From SZUA-521 sp041738285 (GTDB lineage: Bacteria; Pseudomonadota; Gammaproteobacteria; Pseudomonadales; Azotimanducaceae): a stretch of DNA of 48,108 nucleotides. Of the stretch, positions 7,106 through 15,757 are shown piece by piece; the first letter of the stretch is position 1; each line of letters begins with the position of its first letter. Where the stretch lies: contig JBGSQB010000040.1 in the NCBI GenBank assembly GCA_041738285.1, positions 1 to 48,108 on the forward strand, read 5' to 3'. The notes beneath the pieces were generated by a model. The model had not been told where the DNA came from. It ran no database searches and was given only the letters and a program-made list of their open reading frames with translations. The position numbers were made by a program, and so were the translations under genes.

Positions 7106-9472
7106 GTGAGTGCTACCGCCAGGCCGCGCGCATTCGGTGCCAGTGTAAAGCGCAAAGAGGACTTACGCTTCATCACCGGCAGTGGCCGCTACACGGACGA
7201 TGTGACGCTGCCGCGACAGAGCTATGCGGTGTTCGTCCGATCGCCCCATGCGCACGCGCGCATCGCAAACGTGGACGCAGACACTGCGCTTGCGACGCCC
7301 GGTGTGTTGGCAGTGCTCACCGGCGCCGATTACGCGGCGACGAGACTCGGCCCGCTGATGTGCGGCTGGATGATTCACTCCATGGATGGCAGCGACATGC
7401 GGGTGGGACATCATCCACCGCTGGCGGTCGCGCGCGTGCGTTACGTGGGCGATCAGGTGGCTGTTGTCATCGCCGAGTCACTCGAGGTTGCGCGCCAAGC
7501 CGCGGAAGATGTTGTGGTCGAGTACGACGAATTGCCCGCTGTAGTGTCGGCCCTGGCCGCGCGTGAGCGGAGCGCACCCATTCTGCACGACGGGATCGAT
7601 GCCAATACGGCTTTCCATTGGAGCCTTGGCGATGCGCAGGCGACGGACGCAGCATTCTCTCGCGCTGCCGACGTGGTCGAGCTGACACTCGAGAACAATC
7701 GGCTCGTACCGAATGCGATGGAGCCGCGAGCGTGTAACGCCATGTTCGAAACGGGCACGGGTCGCTACACCCTGTATCTGAGCAGTCAGAACCCGCACGG
7801 TATTCGGATGATGTTGTCTGCGATCACCGGTATCGCGCCCGAACACAAGATTCGCGTCATCTCTGAGGATGTCGGCGGTGGCTTTGGTTCTAAAGCGTTT
7901 CAATACGCCGAAGAAACCGTCTGTACCTGGGCATCGAAGATTGTCGATCGGCCGGTCAAGTGGACGGCGGAGCGGTCGGAATCGTTCCTCTGTGATGCCC
8001 ATGGTCGCGATCATGTCACTCGTGCTCAGCTCGCTTTGGATTCGCAGCATCGATTCATCGGGCTGCGCGTGCAGACTACGGCGAACGTCGGCTCTTACCT
8101 GTCGACCTTCGCTTCGCTGATACCGACCTATGTCTACGCGACTCTGCTGTCGGGGCAGTACGTGATTCCGGCGATCTATTGCGAGACCATTGCCGTCTAT
8201 ACCAACACCGCGCCGGTGGATGCCTACCGCGGCGCCGGACGCCCGGAAGCGAGCTACGTGATTGAACGACTGGTGGATCATGCGGCGCGCAAACTCGGCG
8301 TGGACGCGGCTCAACTGCGGCGCGCCAACTTCATTCGCGACTTTCCCTACCAGACGCCAGTGGAGATGGAGTACGACTCCGGCGACTACCAGGCATCGCT
8401 CGATGCGGCGCTCGAGTTGATCGACTACAACGGTTTCCCAGCGCGACGCGCGGCAGCCGCGGCGCGCGGACGGCTGCGTGGAATTGGTGTGGCGTGTTAT
8501 GTCGAAGCGGCAGGGATTGGACCGTCCGCCAAGCTTGGCCAACTCGGCGCCGGCAGCGGCTTGTGGGAATCCGCCGAAGTGCGCGTGAATCCGACCGGGT
8601 CAGTCGAGGTTCTTACCGGTTGCCACTCCCATGGCCAGAGTCACGAAACCACCTATGCGCAGCTCATCGCCGATCGTTTTGGCATTTCGATCGACGATGT
8701 ATCCATCGTGCATGGCGATACCGACAAGGTTCAATTCGGTATGGGTACCTACGGATCGCGGTCGGGCCCGGTTGGCCTGTCTGCAATTGCAATCGCCGCA
8801 GATCGGGTCATCGCCAAGGCGAGGCGCATCGCCTCGCACCTGCTCGAGGTGCCTGAAGACACCGTCGCCTTCGATGACGGCATGTTCACGAGTCCCGCCA
8901 CGAATCGCAGCCTCGGCTTCGGTGAAGTTGCCTTGGCCGCGTACACGGCCCATCACTTCCCGACCCGTGACATCGATCCCGGCTTGAAAGAAGGCTGCTT
9001 CTTCGACCCGCCGAACTTCACCTTCCCCGCGGGATGTCACATCTGCGAGGTGGAAGTAGATCCGGAAACCGGCAAGGTCACCGTGGTGGATATGGCGGCC
9101 GTCGATGACTTTGGCACATTGGTCAATCCAATGGTGGTCGAGGGACAGATTCACGGAGGCCTTGCGCAGGGCATTGGTCAGGCGTTGCTGGAACACACCC
9201 ACTACGATCCGGTGTCGGGCCAGCTGCTGACTGCATCCTACATGGACTATGCGATGCCACGCGCCGATGATCTGCCGAGCTTTCGCGTCGGCTTCACGCA
9301 CACCGCCTCGCCCTCCAACCCGCTTGGTATCAAAGGCTGTGGCGAGGCGGGTGCGATCGGCGCGCCGCCGGCGTTCATCAATGCGTTGGTCGATGCGATC
9401 GGCGTCGAGCACTTCGACATGCCGGCCACCCCGGAGCGGGTATGGCGCGCGATCGCGCGCAAGCGGGCATAG
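7106..9472 (+). CDS. molybdenum hydroxylase large subunit (xanthine dehydrogenase / form II CoxL family)
   Basis: A 788-residue molybdopterin-binding subunit. The N-terminal Ald_Xan_dh_C a/b hammerhead begins near KRKEDLRFITGSGRYTDDV. The C-terminal Mo-cofactor domains show GGGFGSKAF, then AYRGAGR at 373-379, the form II signature (form I CO dehydrogenase has AYxCSFR). GCGEAGAIG with Glu747 is the expected catalytic glutamate. Such enzymes hydroxylate aromatic or aldehyde carbons. GTG 7106 is chosen because it follows a G-rich ribosome site; TTG 7100 is possible. The [2Fe-2S] small subunit and FAD medium subunit normally encoded beside it are absent from the window, so electron transfer partners must be elsewhere, or the subunit has another role. 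Confidence 0.92.
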   Translation: MSATARPRAFGASVKRKEDLRFITGSGRYTDDVTLPRQSYAVFVRSPHAHARIANVDADTALATPGVLAVLTGADYAATRLGPLMCGWMIHSMDGSDMRVGHHPPLAVARVRYVGDQVAVVIAESLEVARQAAEDVVVEYDELPAVVSALAARERSAPILHDGIDANTAFHWSLGDAQATDAAFSRAADVVELTLENNRLVPNAMEPRACNAMFETGTGRYTLYLSSQNPHGIRMMLSAITGIAPEHKIRVISEDVGGGFGSKAFQYAEETVCTWASKIVDRPVKWTAERSESFLCDAHGRDHVTRAQLALDSQHRFIGLRVQTTANVGSYLSTFASLIPTYVYATLLSGQYVIPAIYCETIAVYTNTAPVDAYRGAGRPEASYVIERLVDHAARKLGVDAAQLRRANFIRDFPYQTPVEMEYDSGDYQASLDAALELIDYNGFPARRAAAAARGRLRGIGVACYVEAAGIGPSAKLGQLGAGSGLWESAEVRVNPTGSVEVLTGCHSHGQSHETTYAQLIADRFGISIDDVSIVHGDTDKVQFGMGTYGSRSGPVGLSAIAIAADRVIAKARRIASHLLEVPEDTVAFDDGMFTSPATNRSLGFGEVALAAYTAHHFPTRDIDPGLKEGCFFDPPNFTFPAGCHICEVEVDPETGKVTVVDMAAVDDFGTLVNPMVVEGQIHGGLAQGIGQALLEHTHYDPVSGQLLTASYMDYAMPRADDLPSFRVGFTHTASPSNPLGIKGCGEAGAIGAPPAFINALVDAIGVEHFDMPATPERVWRAIARKRA

Positions 9473-9475
9473 CCC

Positions 9476-10474
9476 ATGTCGGTCCTCGATGCTAGCGTCA
9501 TCGATGTTCATGCCCACGCGGTGATCGAATCGACCTTCGGCACCGCCGGCCGCTATGGCCCGGAACTGGGCGGCGATGCGGGTGGTACCCCCTGGTTCAG
9601 AGTGGGTGACTATGTGTTACAGGGCGTGCGTTATCGCGGCAGTCCGTTCATGGATGTCGAACGGCGCCTGGCAGCGATGGCACAGGCCGGTATCGACTAC
9701 CAGGTGCTGTCCCCCAATCCGCTCACCTACTTTCACTTTGTCGAGGCGCGTGTAGGGCTCGACTACTGCACACGTCATAACGATGCGATGGCGGCACTGG
9801 TCGCGCCTCACAGGGAGCGTCTCGGCGCATTCGCTGCGCTGCCGATGCAGGATATCGATGCGGCGATTGCCGAGCTCACGCGGGCGGTCCATGAGCTCGA
9901 CATGTACGGCGGGTACATCGGCACAGATTTACCGCATCCACTCGACGGTGCAGAGATGGATCGGCTCTACGCGGCGTGTGTGGCGCTCGACGTGCCACTG
10001 TTCATCCATCCGGGCCCGGCGGGTATCGACGGCCCGGCCGGGGACCCGCGGCTGCGTCACTTCGATCTCGACGTCATCACCGGGTTCTCGGCGCAGGAGA
10101 CCATTGCGGTTGCAACGCTGATCTATGGTGGTGTCCTGCACCGGCATCCGAAACTGGACGTCTGCCTCTCTCATGGCGGTGGTTCGCTCGGCTATCTGTA
10201 CGGCCGCATGGAAAAAGCGGCGCGAAAGCGACCTTGGGCACCCGACTGGTTGAAAGTCGATGGCGCCTTCGATGGCTTCGTGCATCGGCTGTGGTTCGAC
10301 TGCCATGTACACGATCAGGCGTCACTCGCGCTGCTGACCGAGCGCGTCGGAGTAGACCGACTGGTGTTTGGCAGCAACTTCGCGGGCTGGGATCAACCCG
10401 ACGGCGGTGAGGTCGCGGCGGCGTCACCCCGATATGCGGACAACGCCAGACGATTGCTGCGCGTATCGCGCTGA
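9476..10474 (+). CDS. amidohydrolase family 2 (ACMSD-like) protein
   Basis: A 332-residue TIM-barrel metal hydrolase of the amidohydrolase-2 group, which includes ACMSD and gamma-resorcylate decarboxylases. Seen: the metal pair VHAH (His12, His14), FIHPGPAG with the third His near 178, and LSHGGGSLGYLYGRMEKA with the conserved HGGG. FGSNFAGWD supplies the late segment; the usual Asp of GSDxP is here Asn (FGSNF), a possible change at a metal or catalytic position. Members decarboxylate or hydrolyse aromatic or ring-derived carboxylates. It starts 3 bp after the molybdenum hydroxylase stop and is the last gene of the plus-strand operon; a convergent SDR gene ends 2 bp away. Confidence 0.88.
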   Translation: MSVLDASVIDVHAHAVIESTFGTAGRYGPELGGDAGGTPWFRVGDYVLQGVRYRGSPFMDVERRLAAMAQAGIDYQVLSPNPLTYFHFVEARVGLDYCTRHNDAMAALVAPHRERLGAFAALPMQDIDAAIAELTRAVHELDMYGGYIGTDLPHPLDGAEMDRLYAACVALDVPLFIHPGPAGIDGPAGDPRLRHFDLDVITGFSAQETIAVATLIYGGVLHRHPKLDVCLSHGGGSLGYLYGRMEKAARKRPWAPDWLKVDGAFDGFVHRLWFDCHVHDQASLALLTERVGVDRLVFGSNFAGWDQPDGGEVAAASPRYADNARRLLRVSR

Positions 10475-10476
10475 CG

Positions 10477-11241
10477 TCAGGCCTGGGTTAGACCGAGGCC
10501 CAGGCCACCATCGACGTCGAGCAAGGCCCCGGTTGTCCATTGCGCGCGCACGAGATACTCGATTGCTTCAGCGATCTCTTCGGGCGTGCCGATGCGACCG
10601 AGCGCGTGCAACGGCGCAAGGCCCTCCAGGCGGGCGCGTGCCGCTGCCAAGTCTGGTGCCAGGCCGGCGCGAACGTTGATCTGCGTCGGCACGGCGCCGG
10701 GCAACACGCAGTTCACGCGTATACCTTTCACGCCGAGTTCGGCGGCAAGGGATTGGGTGAGGGCGAGCACCGCGCCTTTGCTGGCGGCGTATGGGGATGC
10801 GCCGGGAAATGCGCGGCGGGTGTGGATCGAACCAATGAACACCACAGCACCGCGTCGTTGCTCGAGCTGCGGCACCGCAAGTCCGGTCAGCAGCATCGCG
10901 CCGACGACATTGGTGTGAAACAGATCGAGCAGCGCCTGTTCGTCGAGGCTGTCGATGTCGCCGCGGTACATATTGCCGGCATTGTTCACCAGGGCATCGA
11001 TGCCACCACCATGATCGATAGCAGCATCGATCAGACGGGACCGATCGCTGCTGACTGTGATGTCAGCGCATACCGCTCGGCACGCCGATCCTATGTCTGC
11101 AGCGACGACGTCGATGGCGTCGCCTGTGCGTCCACAAATCGTGACGCGCGCACCCAGTCGCGCGAAGTGGCGGGCAGTGGCGGCGCCGATGCCCGACCCT
11201 GCGCCGGTGATCACAATCGACATGTTGCGCGGATCGAGCAC
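10477..11241 (-). CDS. SDR-family oxidoreductase
   Basis: A classical short-chain dehydrogenase of 254 residues. It has the cofactor motif TGAGSGIGAA near 12-21, NNAG near 86, the catalytic Ser in FIGSIHTR and YAASKGA with the Tyr/Lys pair, and a PGAVPT loop. GTG 11241 lies two bases after the stop of the previous SDR, so coupling is likely; ATG 11223 is an alternative that would shorten the N-terminus close to the first strand. It presumably interconverts a hydroxyl and a keto group on the compound handled by the P450 operon. Substrate is unknown. It is the last gene of the minus-strand operon. Confidence 0.9.
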   Translation of the reverse strand: MLDPRNMSIVITGAGSGIGAATARHFARLGARVTICGRTGDAIDVVAADIGSACRAVCADITVSSDRSRLIDAAIDHGGGIDALVNNAGNMYRGDIDSLDEQALLDLFHTNVVGAMLLTGLAVPQLEQRRGAVVFIGSIHTRRAFPGASPYAASKGAVLALTQSLAAELGVKGIRVNCVLPGAVPTQINVRAGLAPDLAAARARLEGLAPLHALGRIGTPEEIAEAIEYLVRAQWTTGALLDVDGGLGLGLTQA

Positions 11242-11243
11242 GG

Positions 11244-11984
11244 CTATTGCCTCGGCAACTGCGCGAGCACACTCGACACGACACCTCCATCGACCACGAG
11301 CTCGTGGCCGTTGATGTACGCCGCCGCTGGCGAGTCGAGAAATGCGACGGCGTTGGCGACGTCGTCGACCACGCCGAGTCGGCGCAGCGGTACGCCGTTG
11401 GAGCGCAGTTCCCGTATTCGCGGATTGGCAAAGATGGCTTCGGACATACCGCCGTCGATGAATCCGGGGGCGATCGCGTTGACGCGGATGCCCAGTGGTC
11501 CGAGTTCGAGCGCGAGGTGTCGCGTCAGTTGTGCGAGCCCGGCCTTTGCTGCCGGGTATGCGCCCGCATTCGGCCCCGGTGCGAGTGCATTGATCGAGGT
11601 GATGTTGATGATGTGACCGGAGCCACGTTCGCGCATGCGCAGTGCGGCGGTGCGGGCGACGATGAACGCGCCGATGAGGTTGACCCCGACCACCGCGCGG
11701 AAATCCTCGACGCTTTGATCGATGAGTGCCCCGAATCGAACGATGCCGGCATTGTTGACGACCAGATCGGGCGTCACTCCGAAGAGGTCGAACGCATGCA
11801 TCACTGCGGCTTCGTCAGTGACATCTGCCGCGATTGCGAGCGAGTCAGGTAGATTGACGGCCACCTGCGTCGCGTCGTCGAGCGACAAATCGACGACGCC
11901 GACGCGATAGCCATCGGCCGCCAGCCGGACGGCGATGGCCGCACCGAGTCCGCGCCCGCCACCAGTGATGATTGCCGTTCTCAA
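11244..11984 (-). CDS. SDR-family oxidoreductase
   Basis: A 246-residue SDR with TGGGRGLGAA at the N-terminus, NNAGIVRFG, a Ser in NITSINA and YPAAKAGLAQL (catalytic Tyr and Lys), then the C-terminal VDGGVVS typical of FabG-like members. The start is TTG 11984, which overlaps the stop TGA of the upstream P450 (TTGA) and is preceded by GAGGGGG at good distance. It acts in the cytoplasm with NAD(P). Being tied to two P450 genes, it may oxidise an alcohol that they form. That is inference from position only. Confidence 0.9.
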   Translation of the reverse strand: MRTAIITGGGRGLGAAIAVRLAADGYRVGVVDLSLDDATQVAVNLPDSLAIAADVTDEAAVMHAFDLFGVTPDLVVNNAGIVRFGALIDQSVEDFRAVVGVNLIGAFIVARTAALRMRERGSGHIINITSINALAPGPNAGAYPAAKAGLAQLTRHLALELGPLGIRVNAIAPGFIDGGMSEAIFANPRIRELRSNGVPLRRLGVVDDVANAVAFLDSPAAAYINGHELVVDGGVVSSVLAQLPRQ

Positions 11985-13225
11985 GGTGGACCCCCTCGGA
12001 AAGTCACGGGATAGCGGCCCCAGTTGTTACGCGCAGTGTTGCTGTCGGGCGTCGGTGGGTCGCTTGCAACGGGACGCGCGCCCGACTCGGTGAGGCGCCG
12101 TACGATCAGCGTCACAAGGCCGTACTGATGCGTGTCTGCGTCGGTGTTGGCTTTCGGTAGTACCCCGCCGTCGAGGTCTCGGCCGAGGCAGGTGTGCACG
12201 CCGATGCCAAACGTGAGGCCAAACGGCGGACGCCCGCGTGGAATCAACCGGTGGGGATTGAAGCGTTCGCTATCGCTGCCAAAGATCCCGGGCGCCCGGT
12301 TGGCGATGCCGAGATCGAGCACGATACAATCGCCGATCGCGGCCGCTTGGCCGCCGGACAGTCGCTGTGGACATTGGCTGCGTCGCCATGCAACCGGGCT
12401 CGCGGGATGCAGCCGCAGGCTCTCGTGTACTGCGCGCTGCAGAAACAGCGGCTCGCGCTGGAAACGCGTCCAGTCATCGGGGTGTGTTCTGCCCCAGCTG
12501 AAGAGTTCGTGGCAGGCATGGACCACGGAGTTCGCCGTCGAATGTGAACCGGCCTGGAGATAGAAAGCGATCTCGCGACGAAGGACATCTCTGGGGAGCG
12601 AAAGCTTGTCCTCGTTCAACATCAATGTGGTGAGCACGTCGCGTGGCAGTTCATCTGCCGTGACTTCGCCGCGCGCGGCTTGGTCGATCAGCACTTGACG
12701 TCGCGCCATGGATGGTTGCAGGAACTGCACGTCGAATCGATCGAGAGCCTGCAACACTTCGGCGTTCACTTCCTCGTGATCGCGCGTGGAGTGGACGAGC
12801 GTTGCGCCGGTACTGAATGTCTTGACCAGCGCCAGCAGCGCCTGAGTCTCCGCGGTCGACCTCGATGGGCGGTCGATGCCGGCAAAATCGGCAGTCAGAT
12901 TGAGCGTGACGTCATAGCCGAATTGCACCAGATCGCAGTGGCCCGCCGCGAGGTGTGGGGCCAGCGTCGGTTCGAGGGTCGCGGGGAAGACATTCTGTTC
13001 GTAGTGACGGAAGAAGTCGCGACGGAAGACCTTCATCTCGAGGTTGCGTCGCGCACGGTGGGAATCGCCATGGAGTGTCAGCAGCACATCGGCCATCACC
13101 ACCGCGCCTGCGTCGTACAGGGATTGGACGAGGTCAGGGTTCTTCAGTGCCTCGGCAACCTCGTCGAAGTCGGTGAGCAGGATTGTGTTCACGAAGCGTG
13201 CAGACGCACTGGATAGTAGGCCCAC
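11981..13225 (-). CDS. cytochrome P450 (second of a tandem pair)
   Basis: A soluble bacterial P450 of 414 residues. Seen: the ExxR motif HESLRLHP, the PERF-like segment FGSDSERFNPHR, and the heme loop FGIGVHTCLG with Cys346 as thiolate ligand. The I-helix oxygen-activation motif reads AGSHST where most P450s have AGxET or AGxDT, so a His stands at the acid position and Ser at the alcohol position. The C-terminus after the heme loop is shared with the neighbouring P450 and is unlike common families. Start GTG 13225 overlaps the upstream P450 coding end by about 37 bases. No ferredoxin or reductase is seen nearby. Confidence 0.9.
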   Translation of the reverse strand: MGLLSSASARFVNTILLTDFDEVAEALKNPDLVQSLYDAGAVVMADVLLTLHGDSHRARRNLEMKVFRRDFFRHYEQNVFPATLEPTLAPHLAAGHCDLVQFGYDVTLNLTADFAGIDRPSRSTAETQALLALVKTFSTGATLVHSTRDHEEVNAEVLQALDRFDVQFLQPSMARRQVLIDQAARGEVTADELPRDVLTTLMLNEDKLSLPRDVLRREIAFYLQAGSHSTANSVVHACHELFSWGRTHPDDWTRFQREPLFLQRAVHESLRLHPASPVAWRRSQCPQRLSGGQAAAIGDCIVLDLGIANRAPGIFGSDSERFNPHRLIPRGRPPFGLTFGIGVHTCLGRDLDGGVLPKANTDADTHQYGLVTLIVRRLTESGARPVASDPPTPDSNTARNNWGRYPVTFRGGPP

Positions 13226-14391
13226 ATGATGCGGTTGGTGGTTGTGTCGCGCCGCGGCGGATCGTTCGCATCCAAATGGGCGCCGTGATCGAGCAACGTG
13301 CGGATGATCCGTGTGACGGTGCCGTAGTGGTGGCTGGATGGATCTGTCTGCCCCTTAGCGACCACGCCAGCGGCGAGGTTGCGGCCAAGGCACGCGTGCA
13401 TGCCCAGACCAAAGGACAACCCGACCAGCTCACCCTTCGCGACCGCGCGATGCGGATTGAAAGTAGCGGCGTCGGCGCCGAACACGGCGGTGTCGCGATT
13501 GGCGTTGTACAGATCGATCGTCACCTCGTCACCAGGTGCGACATCGCCGACCGGCTCCAGATGCATCGGGCACATCGAGCGGCGCAGCGCGATGGGGCTC
13601 GACGGGTGCAGGCGCATGCTCTCGTGCACACAGCGCTGCAGAAAGAACGGGTCAACATCAAGGAGCTTGCGATCGGCCGGGTGTGCCGCACACCAGGTGA
13701 GAATTTCGTGCACGGCATGCGAGAGGGTGTGAATCGATGTGTGCGCGCCGGCGAGCGCGAAGAACGCCATCTCTCGCAGCAGTACATCCCGTGTGAGTTC
13801 GATGTCGTCATCGTTGCGGATGAGCATCATCAGCACGTCCCTTGGCAGCGCATCTTCGTTCAACGTTCCGGCACGCAGGTCGGCCAGCAGCGCGGTTCGT
13901 CGGGCATGAGAGGGTGCAAAATACAACACATCGAAGCGCGCGATCCCCTCCCTGACCTTCACCCGAATCGCCTCGCGATCACCCCTGGCGTGAAACAACG
14001 TTGCGGCGAGACCGAGTGTGCGCAGCAGTTCGACCAGGGTGGCAGTTTCGACTGCGGTGCGTTCGGGCCGATCGATGCCGGCGAAGTCGACGGTGAGATT
14101 GGCCATCACGCGATAGCCAAAGTCCACGACGTCGACCCGGCCCGCCGCCAGAAACGGATCGAGTGTCTGTGCGAGCGTGGTTGGGAAAACTTCATGTTCG
14201 TAGAAACGGAAATAGTCGCGTCGAAAGACGCGCGACTCGGTTAGCCTGCGCGCCCGGTGCTCGTCGCCGTGCAGGTTCACCAGTGCCTGTTCCATCAGCA
14301 CTGCGCCCTCGTCGTATAGCGCCTGGCGCAGATCAGCAGCGCGCAGGGCCGCTGCCGCTGCATCGTAGGTCGATATGGTGTGGGCACTCAT
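13189..14391 (-). CDS. cytochrome P450 (first of a tandem pair)
   Basis: A 400-residue P450 similar along its length to the next gene, which points to a tandem duplication. Seen: ExxR in HESMRLHP, FGADAATFNPHR, and the heme loop FGLGMHACLG with Cys334. The I-helix motif is AGAHTS, again with His at the usual Glu/Asp position but with the Thr kept. ATG 14391 overlaps the stop of the amidohydrolase (TGATG), so translation is coupled. Soluble enzymes like this hydroxylate small molecules and need an external ferredoxin system, which is not encoded in the window. Confidence 0.91.
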   Translation of the reverse strand: MSAHTISTYDAAAAALRAADLRQALYDEGAVLMEQALVNLHGDEHRARRLTESRVFRRDYFRFYEHEVFPTTLAQTLDPFLAAGRVDVVDFGYRVMANLTVDFAGIDRPERTAVETATLVELLRTLGLAATLFHARGDREAIRVKVREGIARFDVLYFAPSHARRTALLADLRAGTLNEDALPRDVLMMLIRNDDDIELTRDVLLREMAFFALAGAHTSIHTLSHAVHEILTWCAAHPADRKLLDVDPFFLQRCVHESMRLHPSSPIALRRSMCPMHLEPVGDVAPGDEVTIDLYNANRDTAVFGADAATFNPHRAVAKGELVGLSFGLGMHACLGRNLAAGVVAKGQTDPSSHHYGTVTRIIRTLLDHGAHLDANDPPRRDTTTNRIMWAYYPVRLHAS

Positions 14392-15731
14392 CAAAGGGAA
14401 ACGCCGTTGTGGTGCGTGTCCTGGTAGAGGATTCGGCTCGAATACTCACCCACCCGCCAACCTTCCAGCTTGCCGTGGGCGGGAATCGGCGTGAGGTCCT
14501 GTTCCACGCCGCCGATCAGCACATGCTTGATGAGCGCTTTGTCGCCGAGGCGGGAGACATCGCGCGTGACATCGGCGGCGACCACAATGAGATCGGCAAG
14601 ATAGTTGGGTGCGACGACACCGATCCGGCCTTCCAACTTCATGGCGCGGGCGCCTTCGGAGGTGGCACAGCGCAGCGCCTGCAAAGGCGTGAGCCCGAGG
14701 TGTTCAACGAATATCTCGAGTTCGCGGTAGTGCCATTCACCGTAAGGCGTCAGCGAAAAGCCGCTTTCCGTGCCGCACAGCAGGGGCACACCGGCATCGA
14801 ATGCGCGTCGCAGCATGATGGCGCTGTCTTCGATCTCTTTGCGAAACAGATTGCGCAGGTCTTCATCGGCACCCACCGCCGCGCCAAAGTCGGCGAGGTT
14901 GGCTTGGAATGTAAGCGTCGGCACCAGCGGCACGTTGTGCTCGATGACTGCCGCGAGTGCTTCATCGTCCATGTGCGTCGCGTGCAGAATCATGTCGAAT
15001 CCGGCGCGCGCCGCGTCGCGCGTGCTCGAGGCATTGCGGCAGTGCCCCACCACCGGAATACCGAGATCATGTGCCGTGTCGCAGACGGTGCGCAGTTCGT
15101 CGAATGTCCAAGCCTGGATCTCGCCCGTAGTGCGCTGACGGGGCACAACGCCGGTCACATGAACCTTGATCCAGTCGACGCCGCGTTTGATCTGCTGGCG
15201 CACTTCCCGAACGATCTCATCGCGACTGCCGACGATGCGCGCGTAGCCGCGTAGGCCTTCATCCGGGATCAGCAGACCCGCGGTGCCACCCACTGAGGTG
15301 AGCAGGGCATTGCCGCCTGTCGACATGCGTGGCGCCGCCACAACGCCGCCTTCAATGGCGTCGCGCAGATCGATGCCGACGTCGAATACGCTATCGGGAT
15401 CGCAGAATGCGGTAACGCCAGCGCGAATCAACTTTTGCGCATTGCGTGCGGCGATGATGGCCGCAAGCCCCTCGCGGCGGTGAAAGAAGAGTTCATCGTT
15501 GGAGCGCGGTTCATCGAAAGTGATGTGACAGTGCGCGTCGATCAGTCCCGGCATCAGCGTGCAGCCGCTAGCATCGATCGTGCGCAGCGGATGCACCTGC
15601 TTCGCCTCGGAGTCGGCGGCTGCACCAACGGCCTTGATCACATCGTCCTGGATGAGGACGTTTGCCGCTCGCCCCGGCACCCCCGTGCCGTCCACGAGCG
15701 TTGCACCGCTGATGAGTATCCCTGTCCCCAC
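14391..15731 (-). CDS. amidohydrolase family protein (imidazolonepropionase/dipeptidase-like)
   Basis: A 446-residue amidohydrolase. It has a beta-sandwich N-terminus (ILISGATLVDGTG), the metal motif GLIDAHCHITFD (HxH), the KVHVTGVVP strand with a likely carbamylated or metal-binding lysine, GHCRN, ILHATHMDD, and the late Asp region near LLCGTESGFS. The usual TDS/TDG late motif is TES here. GTG 15731 is preferred as start because GGAGGG stands nine bases before it; GTG 15746 is in frame. It heads the minus-strand operon with two P450s and two SDRs and may cleave a C-N bond or ring of the pathway compound. It diverges from the MFS gene with only about 26 bp between them. Confidence 0.88.
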   Translation of the reverse strand: MGTGILISGATLVDGTGVPGRAANVLIQDDVIKAVGAAADSEAKQVHPLRTIDASGCTLMPGLIDAHCHITFDEPRSNDELFFHRREGLAAIIAARNAQKLIRAGVTAFCDPDSVFDVGIDLRDAIEGGVVAAPRMSTGGNALLTSVGGTAGLLIPDEGLRGYARIVGSRDEIVREVRQQIKRGVDWIKVHVTGVVPRQRTTGEIQAWTFDELRTVCDTAHDLGIPVVGHCRNASSTRDAARAGFDMILHATHMDDEALAAVIEHNVPLVPTLTFQANLADFGAAVGADEDLRNLFRKEIEDSAIMLRRAFDAGVPLLCGTESGFSLTPYGEWHYRELEIFVEHLGLTPLQALRCATSEGARAMKLEGRIGVVAPNYLADLIVVAADVTRDVSRLGDKALIKHVLIGGVEQDLTPIPAHGKLEGWRVGEYSSRILYQDTHHNGVSL

Positions 15732-15757
15732 GCGTCGCCCTCCCACCGTTGTATGGG

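Noticed and set aside
7106..9472. Aerobic CO dehydrogenase (true CoxL)
   Set aside because: The active-site loop is AYRGAGR (form II), not the AYxCSFR of proven CO dehydrogenases, and coxM/coxS are missing.
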